From contig JBKPDW010000498.1 in assembly GCA_046728115.1 (NCBI GenBank), positions 1-7,811 of the forward strand: a stretch of 7,811 nucleotides of DNA. Direction: 5' to 3'. This document shows positions 1 through 6,470 of the stretch, piece after piece (positions within the stretch are counted from its first letter, which is position 1; each line of letters starts with the position of its first letter). The notes under the pieces are model-generated. The model saw only the letters and a list, made by a program, of their open reading frames with translations, searched no databases and had not been told where the DNA came from. This DNA comes from CAVSWN01 sp046728115 (GTDB taxonomy: Bacteria > Acidobacteriota > Vicinamibacteria > Vicinamibacterales > CAVVIG01). The translations under genes and the position numbers were made by a program.

Positions 1-30
1 AGCCATGACAAGCAGGCACCAGCGGCACAT
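1..30 (-). CDS. Possible start of a divergent gene, cut by window edge
   Basis: On the minus strand an ATG at 30-28 opens a frame reading MCRWCLLVMA to the window edge, a short hydrophobic start that could be a signal peptide or membrane anchor. The same bases are open in two + strand frames, one of which ends in a TGA overlapping the permease ATG at 82, so an upstream + strand gene is an equal possibility. Ten codons are too few to decide. Confidence 0.15.
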   Translation of the reverse strand, partial: MCRWCLLVMA

Positions 31-81
31 CACGATGCCGACGCGCGCAAAGACCACTCGGGCAGCAGAGAATCACGCGGC

Positions 82-1455
82 ATGATCCAGTCGCTGGCAC
101 TCGCCGCACAGCCGGCGCGGACTGTCGGGGATCCTGAGCTCGTGACGGCGGCGGTCCTCGGGATCGCGACGGTGGTGCTGCTGATCACGTGGCTTCGCGT
201 TCACCCATTTCTCGCGCTGATGCTCGGGTCGGGGGTGCTCGGCGTTGTCGCCGGCATGCCTGCCGTCAAGATCGTCGATTCGTTCACGACCGGCGTCGCG
301 TCCACTGCCGGCACCGTCGGACTCCTCATCGCGCTCGGCGCGATGATCGGGGCGCTCGTCGCCGACAGCGGCGGCGCCGACCGCGTCGTCGACACGGTTG
401 TCAACGGCGTCTCGACACAGCGGCTGCCGTGGGCGATTGCCGGTGTTGCCGCGCTCATCGGACTGCCGCTGTTCTTCGAGATCGGCGTCGTACTGCTCGT
501 CCCGATGATCCTGCTCGTGCGGCGGCGGATTGACATTCCGCTCATGACGCTCGGGATCCCCGCGCTCGCAGGCCTGTCGGTGCTCCACGGCCTCGTGCCG
601 CCGCATCCCGGTCCGCTCGCCGCAATTTCGGCGCTGCACGCCGACCTGGGACTGACGCTCGCCTTCGGACTCATGATCGCGATCCCGACGGTCATCGTGG
701 CCGGCCCTGTCTTCGGCTCGCTCGCCGGCCGGTTCGTGCATGGTCAGGTGCCCGCCTTACCGATGGCGGCGCGGGGAAGACCGGCGAAGGCTCCCAGCTT
801 CTGGGTCACCGTGCTCACGATGCTGCTGCCGATCGTGCTCATGCTCTTGCGCGCGGCTGGTGAGCTGCTGCTCCCTTCCGGGGCCGACGCGCGCGCCGCG
901 CTCGATGTCGCCGGTACGCCCGTCGTCGCGCTGCTTGCCGGCGTCATCGCCGCGATGTTCACGCTGGGCGCAGCGTCGGGACTCGACCGCCGGCAAATAT
1001 CCGAATCGGTGGGCGGAGCATTGCCGCCGATCGCCGCGATGGTGTTGATCGTCGCCGCGGGCGGAGGGCTCAAGCAGATGCTGATCGATGCGGGCGTCGG
1101 CGCGATGATTGGCCGCGCGGCTCAGGGGATCGCGATGTCGCCGTTGATTCTCGGGTGGCTGGTCGCCGTTGGGATCCGGCTCGCCACCGGATCGGCGACC
1201 GTCGCGACGATCACGGCGGCCGGCCTCGTCGTACCGCTCGCCGAGCGGATGGATCGCGCAGGTGTGGCGCTGCTCACGCTCGCGATCGGCTGCGGGTCGC
1301 TCTTTTTCTCGCACGTGAACGATGCCGGGTTCTGGCTGGTGAAGGAGTACTTCGGACTGTCACTCGGCGAGACGCTGAAGACCTGGTCCGTCATGGAAAC
1401 GATCGTCAGCGTCGTCGGGTTGGCCGGAGTGCTGGTGCTGCGCGCGTTCGTGTAA
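82..1455 (+). CDS. GntP-family gluconate/organic-acid permease
   Basis: Inner-membrane secondary transporter of the GntP family, which imports gluconate or related sugar acids with protons. The 457-residue product is hydrophobic throughout, matching the roughly 440-450 residues and 12-14 membrane segments usual for the family. Family landmarks are all present: HPFLALMLGS (41-50), LPLFFEIGVVLLVP (128-141), LHGLVPPHPGPLAA (168-181), GGGLKQMLIDAGVG (327-340), ATGSATVATITAAG (368-381) and SHVNDAGFWLVKEYFG (410-425). Residues 1-20 precede the first hydrophobic segment and are not typical, and no strong ribosome site lies before 82, so an in-frame GTG at 142 is an alternative start. No sugar-acid kinase or dehydratase is adjacent, so the substrate cannot be told. 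The gene is intact and ends in TAA at 1453-1455. Confidence 0.93.
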   Translation: MIQSLALAAQPARTVGDPELVTAAVLGIATVVLLITWLRVHPFLALMLGSGVLGVVAGMPAVKIVDSFTTGVASTAGTVGLLIALGAMIGALVADSGGADRVVDTVVNGVSTQRLPWAIAGVAALIGLPLFFEIGVVLLVPMILLVRRRIDIPLMTLGIPALAGLSVLHGLVPPHPGPLAAISALHADLGLTLAFGLMIAIPTVIVAGPVFGSLAGRFVHGQVPALPMAARGRPAKAPSFWVTVLTMLLPIVLMLLRAAGELLLPSGADARAALDVAGTPVVALLAGVIAAMFTLGAASGLDRRQISESVGGALPPIAAMVLIVAAGGGLKQMLIDAGVGAMIGRAAQGIAMSPLILGWLVAVGIRLATGSATVATITAAGLVVPLAERMDRAGVALLTLAIGCGSLFFSHVNDAGFWLVKEYFGLSLGETLKTWSVMETIVSVVGLAGVLVLRAFV

Positions 1456-1480
1456 TAGCGCTCGTTGCCCGCTTCGGTCC

Positions 1481-1499
1481 GGAGCCCTCCTCGGGCTCC
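1481..1499 (+). terminator. Terminator-like hairpin after the permease
   Basis: A perfect 7-bp inverted repeat, GGAGCCC (1481-1487) and GGGCTCC (1493-1499), with a 5-base loop lies 25 bases after the permease stop codon. No T-run follows, so it may be a weak or factor-assisted terminator or an mRNA 3'-end stabiliser rather than a classical intrinsic terminator. Confidence 0.4.
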
Positions 1500-1730
1500 T
1501 GCTCGGCTGGAACATTCACGCAAGCATTGCCGTCTCGGCGGCGGTCGTCCAGCACGATGACACTCCGCCTGCTGAGTATCCACGTACCCTCGCCGGGCCG
1601 CAGTTTGGGGTCGGAGACTTCCAAACCCTCACAGAGGGGAGCGGCAATTTGCCTCCCGACCCGCCATTTACAGAGGACTTTGAGAACCAGGCCCTCGGCA
1701 TCGATCGTGCTACTGGTGTCGGTTGAACAA

Positions 1731-1754
1731 GCGCCCCGTACAGGGCGCGGAGGA
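1731..1754 (+). promoter_or_regulatory. Hairpin abutting the ribosome site of the DUF1328 gene
   Basis: GCGCCC (1731-1736) and GGGCGC (1743-1748) form a perfect 6-bp stem with a 6-base loop. The Shine-Dalgarno GGAGGA (1749-1754) begins at the next base and is only 3 bases from the ATG at 1758. The stem could affect ribosome access, but it may be coincidence in GC-rich DNA. Confidence 0.3.
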
Positions 1755-1757
1755 CTT

Positions 1758-1925
1758 ATGTTGTACTATGCCCTCGTTTTCCTCATTCTCGGCCTTGTCG
1801 CCAGCGCTCTGGGCGCATACGGCGTTGCCGCTGTTGCGTCGCAAATAGCCTGGGTGTTGTTCGTCGTTGGCATTGTTTTACTGATCGTGCACCTCATTTC
1901 GGGACGCCGAACGCTGGTGCCCTGA
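1758..1925 (+). CDS. DUF1328 (YtjA-type) small membrane protein
   Basis: A 55-residue membrane protein of the DUF1328 family, close to the 53 residues of E. coli YtjA. It begins MLYYALVFLILGLVASALGA and has two hydrophobic helices, at about residues 4-22 and 30-48, separated by a short VAAVASQ linker and followed by a basic end (SGRRTLVP). The family is common beside stress-response genes but its function is unknown. The start is fixed by GGAGGA at 1749-1754; longer in-frame readings upstream run through unrelated sequence. The gene is intact and appears to stand alone. Confidence 0.87.
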   Translation: MLYYALVFLILGLVASALGAYGVAAVASQIAWVLFVVGIVLLIVHLISGRRTLVP

Positions 1926-2319
1926 ATCAACGTCGCTGACGACATTTGCGCCTTGATGTGACGAACGAGAGGGAGGCCCAGCTCTCTTTCCGCAGCGTGA
2001 TCGATTCGTCTACCGCGCTCTGCCGTGCCCGAGGAAATCCTTGCGGTCATCATTTTTGATTTCCCGGAACGTGTCGAGCGCGGTAGTGCTTGTCGCCAGT
2101 CACGACAGCTCTGAACCAGCCGGAACGGCATCCCAACACCTTGTTATCCGTCGGTTCCAGTTGATGACGTCGAAGGTTCCGTGGACAACACAGGCCGCGT
2201 TGACGCGCTGATCGCCAACTCCGCGTCGGCTGATGAAACGCTGTTCCGCCTACTACGAACATTCCCGCACGCTATCGCTGATCAAGCACACGTCGATTCC
2301 TCGATTGAAGGAATTCGAT
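1926..2319. other. Intergenic stretch, no gene recognised
   Basis: About 390 bases without a convincing gene on either strand. Open frames exist (for example minus 2050-2262 and + 2181-2378) but their translations resemble no family I know and have no ribosome site. A weak hairpin, GAGAG (1967-1971) with CTCTC (1982-1986) followed by TTTC, sits about 40 bases after the DUF1328 stop and could end that transcript. Base composition is visibly less GC-rich than the flanking genes. Confidence 0.4.
2296..2314 (+). promoter_or_regulatory. Hairpin overlapping the ribosome site of the DUF1905 gene
   Basis: ATTCCT (2296-2301) can pair perfectly with AGGAAT (2309-2314), leaving a 7-base loop. The 3' arm overlaps the Shine-Dalgarno AAGGA (2308-2312), which lies 7 bases before the ATG at 2320. 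Folding would mask the ribosome site. The stem is short and AT-rich, so a regulatory role is only a possibility. Confidence 0.25.
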
Positions 2320-2607
2320 ATGGAAACGACCAACGCCATCAACCGGCGATTCACCGCCAAGTTGCGAAAAGGCTCTAATCCGGGCGGTTGGACCCACATC
2401 GTCTGGCCTGACTCAGTCAAATTCTTCAGAACCCGTGGGCTGGTGAAAATCACCGGTACGATTGATGGCCATCCGTTCCGGAGTTCGTTCATGGCCATCG
2501 GCGATGGCAGGCATATGCTGCCAGTGAAGGCAGATGTGCGAAAGGCCATCGGCAAGGAGGCTGGCGACAGCGTTCGTGTTCACTTGAAATCACGGATCGG
2601 GCGTTAG
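2320..2607 (+). CDS. DUF1905 domain-containing protein
   Basis: A 95-residue protein that is almost entirely one DUF1905 domain, a small beta-rich fold of unknown biochemical role, probably cytoplasmic. Landmarks in order: the opening strand RFTAKL (10-15), GGWTHIVWPDSV (22-33), GLVKITGTIDGHPFRSSFM (40-58), GDGRHMLPVKADVRKAIG (61-78) and the closing EAGDSVRVHL (80-89). Some relatives carry an extra C-terminal YdeI/OmpD-associated domain; this one stops after the first domain. The start is set by AAGGA at 2308-2312 with 7-base spacing; upstream in-frame codons to 2233 look non-coding. It is intact and about 100 bases from the next gene on the same strand. Confidence 0.85.
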   Translation: METTNAINRRFTAKLRKGSNPGGWTHIVWPDSVKFFRTRGLVKITGTIDGHPFRSSFMAIGDGRHMLPVKADVRKAIGKEAGDSVRVHLKSRIGR

Positions 2608-2705
2608 TTTGGATTCATCAGACGGGCCGGCCGTAATGGTCTGAACTTGCTGTTTAATGAGGAGGGCACAAGCCGAGAGTGGACGTGGAGGGAACGATAG
2701 CGACG

Positions 2706-3715
2706 ATGCGTAGCGTGCAGGTGTCTTCCGCGAATGGACGCTTTGAACTTGTAGAGCGCCAAATCCCTGACCCTGGCACCGGAGCAGTAAGAATCAGGGT
2801 TCAAGCTTGCGGCATCTGCCACAGCGATTCATTTACAAAGGAGGGGACCTTCCCCGGGATCCAGTATCCGCGGGTGCCCGGTCACGAAATCGCCGGCGTA
2901 ATCGATGCAGTCGGAACCGGCGTTCGCGGATGGACACCGGGACAGAAGGTAGGCGTCGGGTGGCACGGCGGCCATTGCGGGTACTGTGATTCCTGTCGTC
3001 GCGGCGATTTCGTCACGTGTCGAATCGCTCCCCAGGTGCCCGGCATCACCTACGATGGCGGCTACGCCGATTACGTGATCGCCCCTGCCGAAGCGCTGGC
3101 GCTGACCCCAGCGAGCTGTCACCCGTCGAGGCTGGACCGCTGATGTGTGCTGGCATCACGACCTTCAATGCGCTCCGTCACAGCGGCGCCACGGCCGGGG
3201 ATCTGGTCGCCATCCTCGGCATCGGCGGGCTCGGCCACCTCGGCGTGCAGTTCGCCGTGAAGATGGGATTCAAGACTGTCGCGATCGCGCGAGGCGCCGA
3301 CAAGGAGCCGCTTGCGAGACAGTTAGGCGCATGGCGCTACATCGACAGTCAGACGCAGAATCCCGCGGAGGAACTGAGCAAGCTTGGCGGTGCCAGAATT
3401 ATCCTGGCCACGGCCACAGGCGGGAAGGCGATGGCGGCGGTCGTGGGCGGCTTGGGGATCGACGGCAAAATGATCATCGTCGGCGCGGCCGATCCGCTGG
3501 ATGTGTCTCCAACACAAGTAATCGGGGGACGACGCTCGATCACAGGTTGGCCCTGTGGTCGATCGATTGATTCGCAGGATACGCTACGCTTCAGCGCCCT
3601 CACCGGTGTGCGGTCCATGAATGAAGTCTTCCCGCTCGAGCGTGCCGCTGAGGCCTACGAGCGGATGATGAGTGGCAAGGCACGATTTCGAGTGGTGCTC
3701 ACAACGGGGCAATAG
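2706..3715 (+). pseudogene. Zinc-dependent alcohol dehydrogenase, frameshifted
   Basis: Medium-chain, zinc-dependent alcohol dehydrogenase, oxidising alcohols or reducing aldehydes with NAD(P). Corrected length is about 336 residues, normal for the family. Catalytic zinc ligands are C38 in GICHSD, H60-E61 in PGHEIAG and C148 in PLMCAGITTF. The structural zinc site is complete (C91, C94, C97, C105 in HCGYCDSCRRGDFVTC). The Rossmann loop is GIGGLGHLG (172-180). The first part ends prematurely at a TGA (3141-3143); the rest continues in the next frame to 3715. One base is missing just after the CCCC at 3106-3109: adding it restores ALTPSELSPVEAGPLMCAG. The ATG at 2706 follows GGAGGGA (2687-2693); a GTG at 2679 is an alternative start with a less typical N-terminus. 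Whether this is a real mutation or a sequencing slip cannot be told here. Substrate unknown. Confidence 0.88.
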
Positions 3716-4058
3716 GCAACGCCCTGTTTCAGGCAAGCGCGCCGCTTTATTCTGTGAGACGCTCAAACAGCGGACGAGGGAAGACCGCGGACGAAAGAGG
3801 AATCGTGTCACCGAGTCACCAGACATGCGATGACGCTTCTGGTGAACAGTCGCTCACGACGGTCCACCGCTGGTCGTCGAGGCCGGGAAGCGAGTGAAAC
3901 GCCCGATTGGGCCAACCAGGCGCGACGGCCGGTGTGTTTCGATGTGGCTGGTCGTCGACGCAGGCGTTCGTAGCTGATCAACGCCGCCGGACACTCGGCC
4001 TGCTCGCCTTCAGTCGTGAGCCCGCACTGTTCGGAAGCGGCACTTCCCCACCCATCGT
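3716..4058. other. Gene-poor stretch downstream of the alcohol dehydrogenase
   Basis: About 340 bases in which no frame on either strand gives a recognisable protein. Open frames (for example + 3907-4098 and minus 3584-3826) lack ribosome sites and have arginine/serine-rich shadow-like translations. The right end runs into the AraC remnant on the minus strand. It could be eroded coding DNA. Confidence 0.4.
3735..3752 (+). terminator. Terminator-like hairpin after the alcohol dehydrogenase
   Basis: AAGCG (3735-3739) and CGCTT (3743-3747) form a 5-bp stem with a 3-base loop, followed by TATTCT. It starts about 20 bases past the stop codon, where a terminator is expected. The stem is short and the T-run interrupted. 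Confidence 0.33.
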
Positions 4059-4159
4059 GTGTCGGTACGCCGTTGGACTGACGCCGACGAGCCGCTGAAA
4101 ATGTCCTCGCTTGCAGCGATGCTCAATTCGCGGTCGAGATGTTTGTCCATCCACTCCAG
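4059..4159 (-). pseudogene. Decayed AraC-type helix-turn-helix remnant
   Basis: Two minus-strand pieces in different frames match the AraC/XylS DNA-binding domain. From 4159 one frame reads LEWMDKHLDRELSIAA, the usual entry into the first helix-turn-helix. From 4103 another frame reads HFQRLVGVSPTAYRH, matching the second helix and the GxSPxxY signature. Only 8 bases lie between the pieces where about 36 are expected, and about four residues seem missing between HFQRL and VGVSP, so the domain has lost small segments. No sensor domain is seen. In-frame stop codons surround both pieces, so it cannot make a working regulator. AraC-like identity rests on motifs alone. Confidence 0.45.
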
Positions 4160-4413
4160 CATTCACGATCGCGACAGCAGCTATTCGTCGGCCACGGCAG
4201 ACGAAATTCCGCTCTAGCCTCCGCCTCGCGGGCCAGTGCAGAGATCTCAGGGCACTGTACAAGCATAGCGGTGGCCGAACTCCTCCTCGGCCCCACCTCT
4301 TCCCATTCGCCGTCCATGCACATGATCGCGTTCGCGGCAATGGCAATCTGATCGCACGTCGAGCCGGGAAACCGACGGGACAGGAGTGTTTCGAGCTTCT
4401 GTCGATTGATCAT
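4123..4413 (-). CDS. Small hypothetical protein, C-terminus doubtful
   Basis: Minus-strand frame of 96 residues starting MINRQKLETLLSRRFPG. I do not recognise a named family. Residues 1-40 look like a genuine compact helical protein (DQIAIAANAIMCMDGEWEEV), and residues 54-72 (CPEISALAREAEARAEFRL) also look coding. Beyond about residue 73 the sequence becomes cysteine/tryptophan-rich and overlaps the AraC remnant in another frame, so the natural C-terminus has probably been lost. A GAGG 6 bases before the ATG at 4413 supports this start; another ATG at 4425 overlaps the stop of the upstream minus-strand gene as ATGA, which suggests translational coupling. Either way the two form an operon. Confidence 0.5.
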   Translation of the reverse strand: MINRQKLETLLSRRFPGSTCDQIAIAANAIMCMDGEWEEVGPRRSSATAMLVQCPEISALAREAEARAEFRLPWPTNSCCRDRECWSGWTNISTAN

Positions 4414-4421
4414 GGCAGACC

Positions 4422-4671
4422 TCATTTCTTATCGATCCGCACGAAGAAACCGGCGAGAACAATCGCGAACCCGATGATGCCGACCACCACGCCGACTGGC
4501 AGCATGATGATCGTGACGCCCAGGCCCCAGTCCGAGGATCATCAGCGCGAGGCCCACGTTCACCGCGGCAGCGTGCTCGAAAAAACCGAGAATCCCTCGC
4601 AACGCCACAGTTGGCGTGGCGTCCTCCAAAGGGAACCGCAGGGCAATCAGCTCGCCAGTTGCGGCCGTCAT
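4422..4671 (-). pseudogene. Small two-helix membrane protein, frameshifted
   Basis: Minus-strand gene of about 82 residues once one base is removed. The first part reads MTAATGELIALRFPLEDATP then GILGFFEHAAAVNVGLALMILGLG; after a shift the next frame continues LGVTIIMLPVGVVVGIIGFA and ends FFVRIDKK, stop at 4424-4422. The extra base lies in the CCCC run at 4525-4528 (GGGG on the coding strand); without it the join reads LGLGLGV. The product would have two membrane helices (about 38-57 and 58-77) and a basic cytoplasmic end. I do not know a named family. No clear ribosome site precedes 4671, and only 21 bases separate it from the divergent oxidoreductase start, so its own 5' end may be truncated. 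Its stop overlaps a possible start of the next minus-strand gene. Confidence 0.6.
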
Positions 4672-4692
4672 GGGCAACCGGAAGGGATTCGA

Positions 4693-5047
4693 GTGGCCGC
4701 AAAGTGGATCACCGTCGACGGCAACGACGCGTGCGCAGACGTCGCCTATCACCTGAGCGACATCATCGCGATTTGCCCGATCACGCCATCCTCGGGAATG
4801 GCTGAAGCGGCCGCCGCGGCGAGCCGAGAAGGGCCAGCCGCCGCTCGTGCTCGATTCGACAGCACCCAAGGCCGATGTCGCCGACCTGATGGCCGTCGAG
4901 CCGCGATTCCAGGCGACGGCACAGCACGATTCAGAGGAATATACTGCCTTGGCCGGGCGCGCACGACATCACACTGCGAAACGGTTGTCGCTGTATCGCG
5001 AGCTGTCGCAGCGCTCCGACTCGTTATCGGCGCCAGACGCGCACTGA
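4693..5047 (+). pseudogene. nifJ: Pyruvate:ferredoxin oxidoreductase, collapsed by internal deletion
   Basis: Remnant of the large thiamine-diphosphate and iron-sulfur enzyme that converts pyruvate to acetyl-CoA with ferredoxin or flavodoxin. The 5' end, GTG at 4693 preceded by AAGGGA (4682-4687), encodes KWITVDGNDACADVAYHL then IIAICPITPSSGMAEA, the invariant N-terminus with the PITPSS motif. At about 4805-4814 the reading jumps to another frame that encodes RRAEKGQPPLVLDSTAPK and about 60 more residues to a TGA at 5045-5047, matching the extreme C-terminus. The family is about 1,170-1,200 residues; here about 40 plus 78 remain, so all cofactor-binding domains are absent. Both ends are well preserved, arguing for a recent deletion or an assembly join rather than slow decay. 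The intact partner gene starts 7 bases after the stop. Confidence 0.85.
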
Positions 5048-5054
5048 GGCGACT

Positions 5055-5984
5055 ATGGATTTGACCACACGTTACCTCGGCTTGACACTGCCACACCCGT
5101 TCATGCCAGGTGCTTCTCCGCTGACCGAGGATCTCGACATGGTCGCTCGGCTCGAGGACGCCGGCGCTGCCGCAATCGTGATGCACTCGCTGTTCGAAGA
5201 AGAGATCCTTGGCAACACCTTGAAACCGGACGATTACCTCGAGCAGCTCCTGCGCATCAAACAACGCGTCCGCGTCCCCGTTATCGCCTCACTCAACGGA
5301 ACGAATTCGGAAGGCTGGTTGCACTACGCGAAGCTGCTCGAACGGGCCGGGGCCGACGCGCTCGAGCTGAATTTCTATTACGTGGCCACCGACATGTTCG
5401 AGGACGCCGCATCCGTAGAGCGAAGGCTTCTCGACATCGTGGCGGTGCTGACGGAATCGATTGCGTTGCCGCTTGCCGTGAAGCTGTCACCGTTCTATTC
5501 CGCACTCCCGCACCTGGCGTCGCAGCTCGATCGCATGGGCGCCGGCGGTCTCGTCCTCTTCAATCGGTTCTACCAGCCGGATATCAATCCGAAATCGCGC
5601 GAGACGGTCATGCGGATCCACTTGTCAGACTCTCCGGAGCTCTTGCTGCGGCTTCGATGGATTGCCATCCTTCGGAATCAGCTGAATGCCTCTTTGGCTC
5701 TCAGCGGCGGCGTGCACGAACCGATGGACGCCGTCAAGGCGGTGATGGTGGGCGCGGACGGCGTACAGCTCGTCTCTGCATTGCTGCGCCGCGGCCCCGG
5801 GTACCTCACGGCGATGCGTCGTGAGTTCGAGCGCTGGGGCGATGCGAACGCATACGAAAGCATCGACCATTTGCGCGGCCAGATGAGTCTGGCGGGGCAA
5901 CAGAATGGCGATATCGAGCGCGTTCACTATCAGCGGATTCTTCAGTCATGGCACGTCCCGGGCTCCCCGATCGCCGGTCAGTGA
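5055..5984 (+). CDS. Dihydroorotate-dehydrogenase-like FMN protein
   Basis: Intact 309-residue TIM-barrel protein of the dihydroorotate-dehydrogenase-like group, related to class 1 PyrD. It opens MDLTTRYLGLTLPHPFMPGA. Visible flavin-barrel features are SPLTEDLDMVARLEDAGAAA (21-40), SLNGTNSEGW (79-88), ADALELNFYY (100-109), PLAVKLSPF (139-147), and the phosphate-binding pair LALSGGV (214-220) and GADGVQLVSALLRRGP (233-248). The region after residue 50 appears shorter than in many relatives. This group is often encoded directly after pyruvate:ferredoxin oxidoreductase, exactly as here, so its role is probably tied to that enzyme rather than pyrimidine synthesis, though the reaction is not established. 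The start is supported by GAGG (5046-5049), which overlaps the preceding stop, showing translational coupling. Confidence 0.93.
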   Translation: MDLTTRYLGLTLPHPFMPGASPLTEDLDMVARLEDAGAAAIVMHSLFEEEILGNTLKPDDYLEQLLRIKQRVRVPVIASLNGTNSEGWLHYAKLLERAGADALELNFYYVATDMFEDAASVERRLLDIVAVLTESIALPLAVKLSPFYSALPHLASQLDRMGAGGLVLFNRFYQPDINPKSRETVMRIHLSDSPELLLRLRWIAILRNQLNASLALSGGVHEPMDAVKAVMVGADGVQLVSALLRRGPGYLTAMRREFERWGDANAYESIDHLRGQMSLAGQQNGDIERVHYQRILQSWHVPGSPIAGQ

Positions 5985-6003
5985 CGATGGCGGTGCAATC
6001 ACG

Positions 6004-6069
6004 ATGAAGCTCAAACGGATTCTCGTCGCCACCGACTTCGGCGAAGCATGGTTTCCTGCTTTCTCCTGA
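6004..6069 (+). pseudogene. Universal stress protein, N-terminal stub
   Basis: The ATG at 6004 opens MKLKRILVATDFGEA, the characteristic first strand and nucleotide-binding loop of the UspA universal stress family. After about 15 residues the similarity stops; the frame runs WFPAFS into a TGA at 6067-6069. A normal protein has about 140-300 residues. It lies 19 bases after the flavoprotein gene on the same strand, fitting a stress or low-oxygen operon with the pyruvate oxidoreductase. No good ribosome site is visible. With only 15 residues the call is suggestive. Confidence 0.55.
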
Positions 6070-6283
6070 GAAGCGCTTCAGGGCCGTGTGCCGACAATCC
6101 GGGGCAACGGGCGTGCCAGTCGAACGGTTCGATTTCAGCGTCAGCGTTTGCGTTTTCGGCGGTGCTGGTTTGTTTGGTGCGGAATATTCCGCTCCTGTGG
6201 GTAAGAATGCATGCAAACGCTCGGCGTGCAGATGCCCGCGAAACCCTTGCGCGGGCCCGCAAACCTTCGGTTGTCAGCGTTAT
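6070..6283. other. Less GC-rich stretch without a recognisable gene
   Basis: About 210 bases with more T-rich and A-rich runs than the flanks. Open + strand frames (such as 6048-6287, containing ASAFAFSAVLVCLVRNIPLL) have no ribosome site and match no family known to me. It contains several small palindromes: GAAGCGCTTC (6070-6079), TCGAAC/GTTCGA around 6120, and GCGGGCCCGC (6251-6260). No transposase or terminal repeats were found. Confidence 0.35.
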
Positions 6284-6470
6284 CTAGGTGTGGTGGACTC
6301 GCGGTTCTTCGTGCCGGACTTGCTTTTCCAGTCGGGGGACGCTGGCCATCAGTTCAGCCCGCAGTCGCTGCTCGTTCAACGTGAAGTTGCAGGCGGCCGC
6401 AGTCGATCCGAGGTCGAGCGCGGCCGGATCAATGCCGACCTCGCGGCAGGCGCACGTCAACGAGCGTCAA
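6284..6470 (-). pseudogene. Coding-like minus-strand fragment, unknown family
   Basis: A minus-strand frame of about 62 codons ends at a TAG (6286-6284). It reads LTCACREVGIDPAALDLGST, then AAACNFTLNEQRLRAELMAS, then VPRLEKQVRHEEPRVHHT. Third positions are GC-rich and the amino-acid mix looks like a real helical C-terminus, unlike the other frames here. Upstream it runs into a stop; the neighbouring frame continues with FGTLLDVSVPQIVDA, so a frameshift near 6470 is possible. No start is visible, and the sequence beyond 6540 belongs to the SDR remnant on the other strand. I cannot name the family. Confidence 0.27.

Larger units (their letters stand above)
1456..1757 (+). other. Gap between permease and DUF1328 gene, with an orphan open frame
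   Basis: No start-to-stop gene is recognisable. One + strand frame stays open from about 1459 to a TGA at 1724-1726 (about 88 codons), includes ALLGLLLGW then an acidic, proline-rich stretch with NLPPDPPFTEDFENQALGI, and has moderately GC-rich third positions. It contains no ATG or GTG start, so it is either the 3' part of a broken gene or chance. Its hydrophobic beginning coincides with the hairpin at 1481-1499, which alone explains the repeated Leu/Gly codons. Confidence 0.3.

Noticed and set aside
73..1314. Long minus-strand and alternative + frames across the permease
   Set aside because: They are codon shadows of the GntP gene: arginine/aspartate/histidine-rich, no family motifs, no ribosome sites.
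1155..1925. 256-codon + frame spanning the permease end and the DUF1328 gene
   Set aside because: Only its last 55 codons are a real protein; the rest is out-of-frame permease sequence and spacer, and GGAGGA marks the true start at 1758.
4111..5064. 317-codon + frame that looks like one large gene
   Set aside because: Only the segment 4693-4812 is coding (oxidoreductase N-terminus). The 5' part is antisense to the minus-strand genes and the 3' part is out of frame with the oxidoreductase C-terminus.
6115..6135. GGTTCGAT resembling a tRNA T-loop, or an attachment site
   Set aside because: No 5-bp T-stem pairs around it on either strand and no acceptor, D or anticodon arms are visible.
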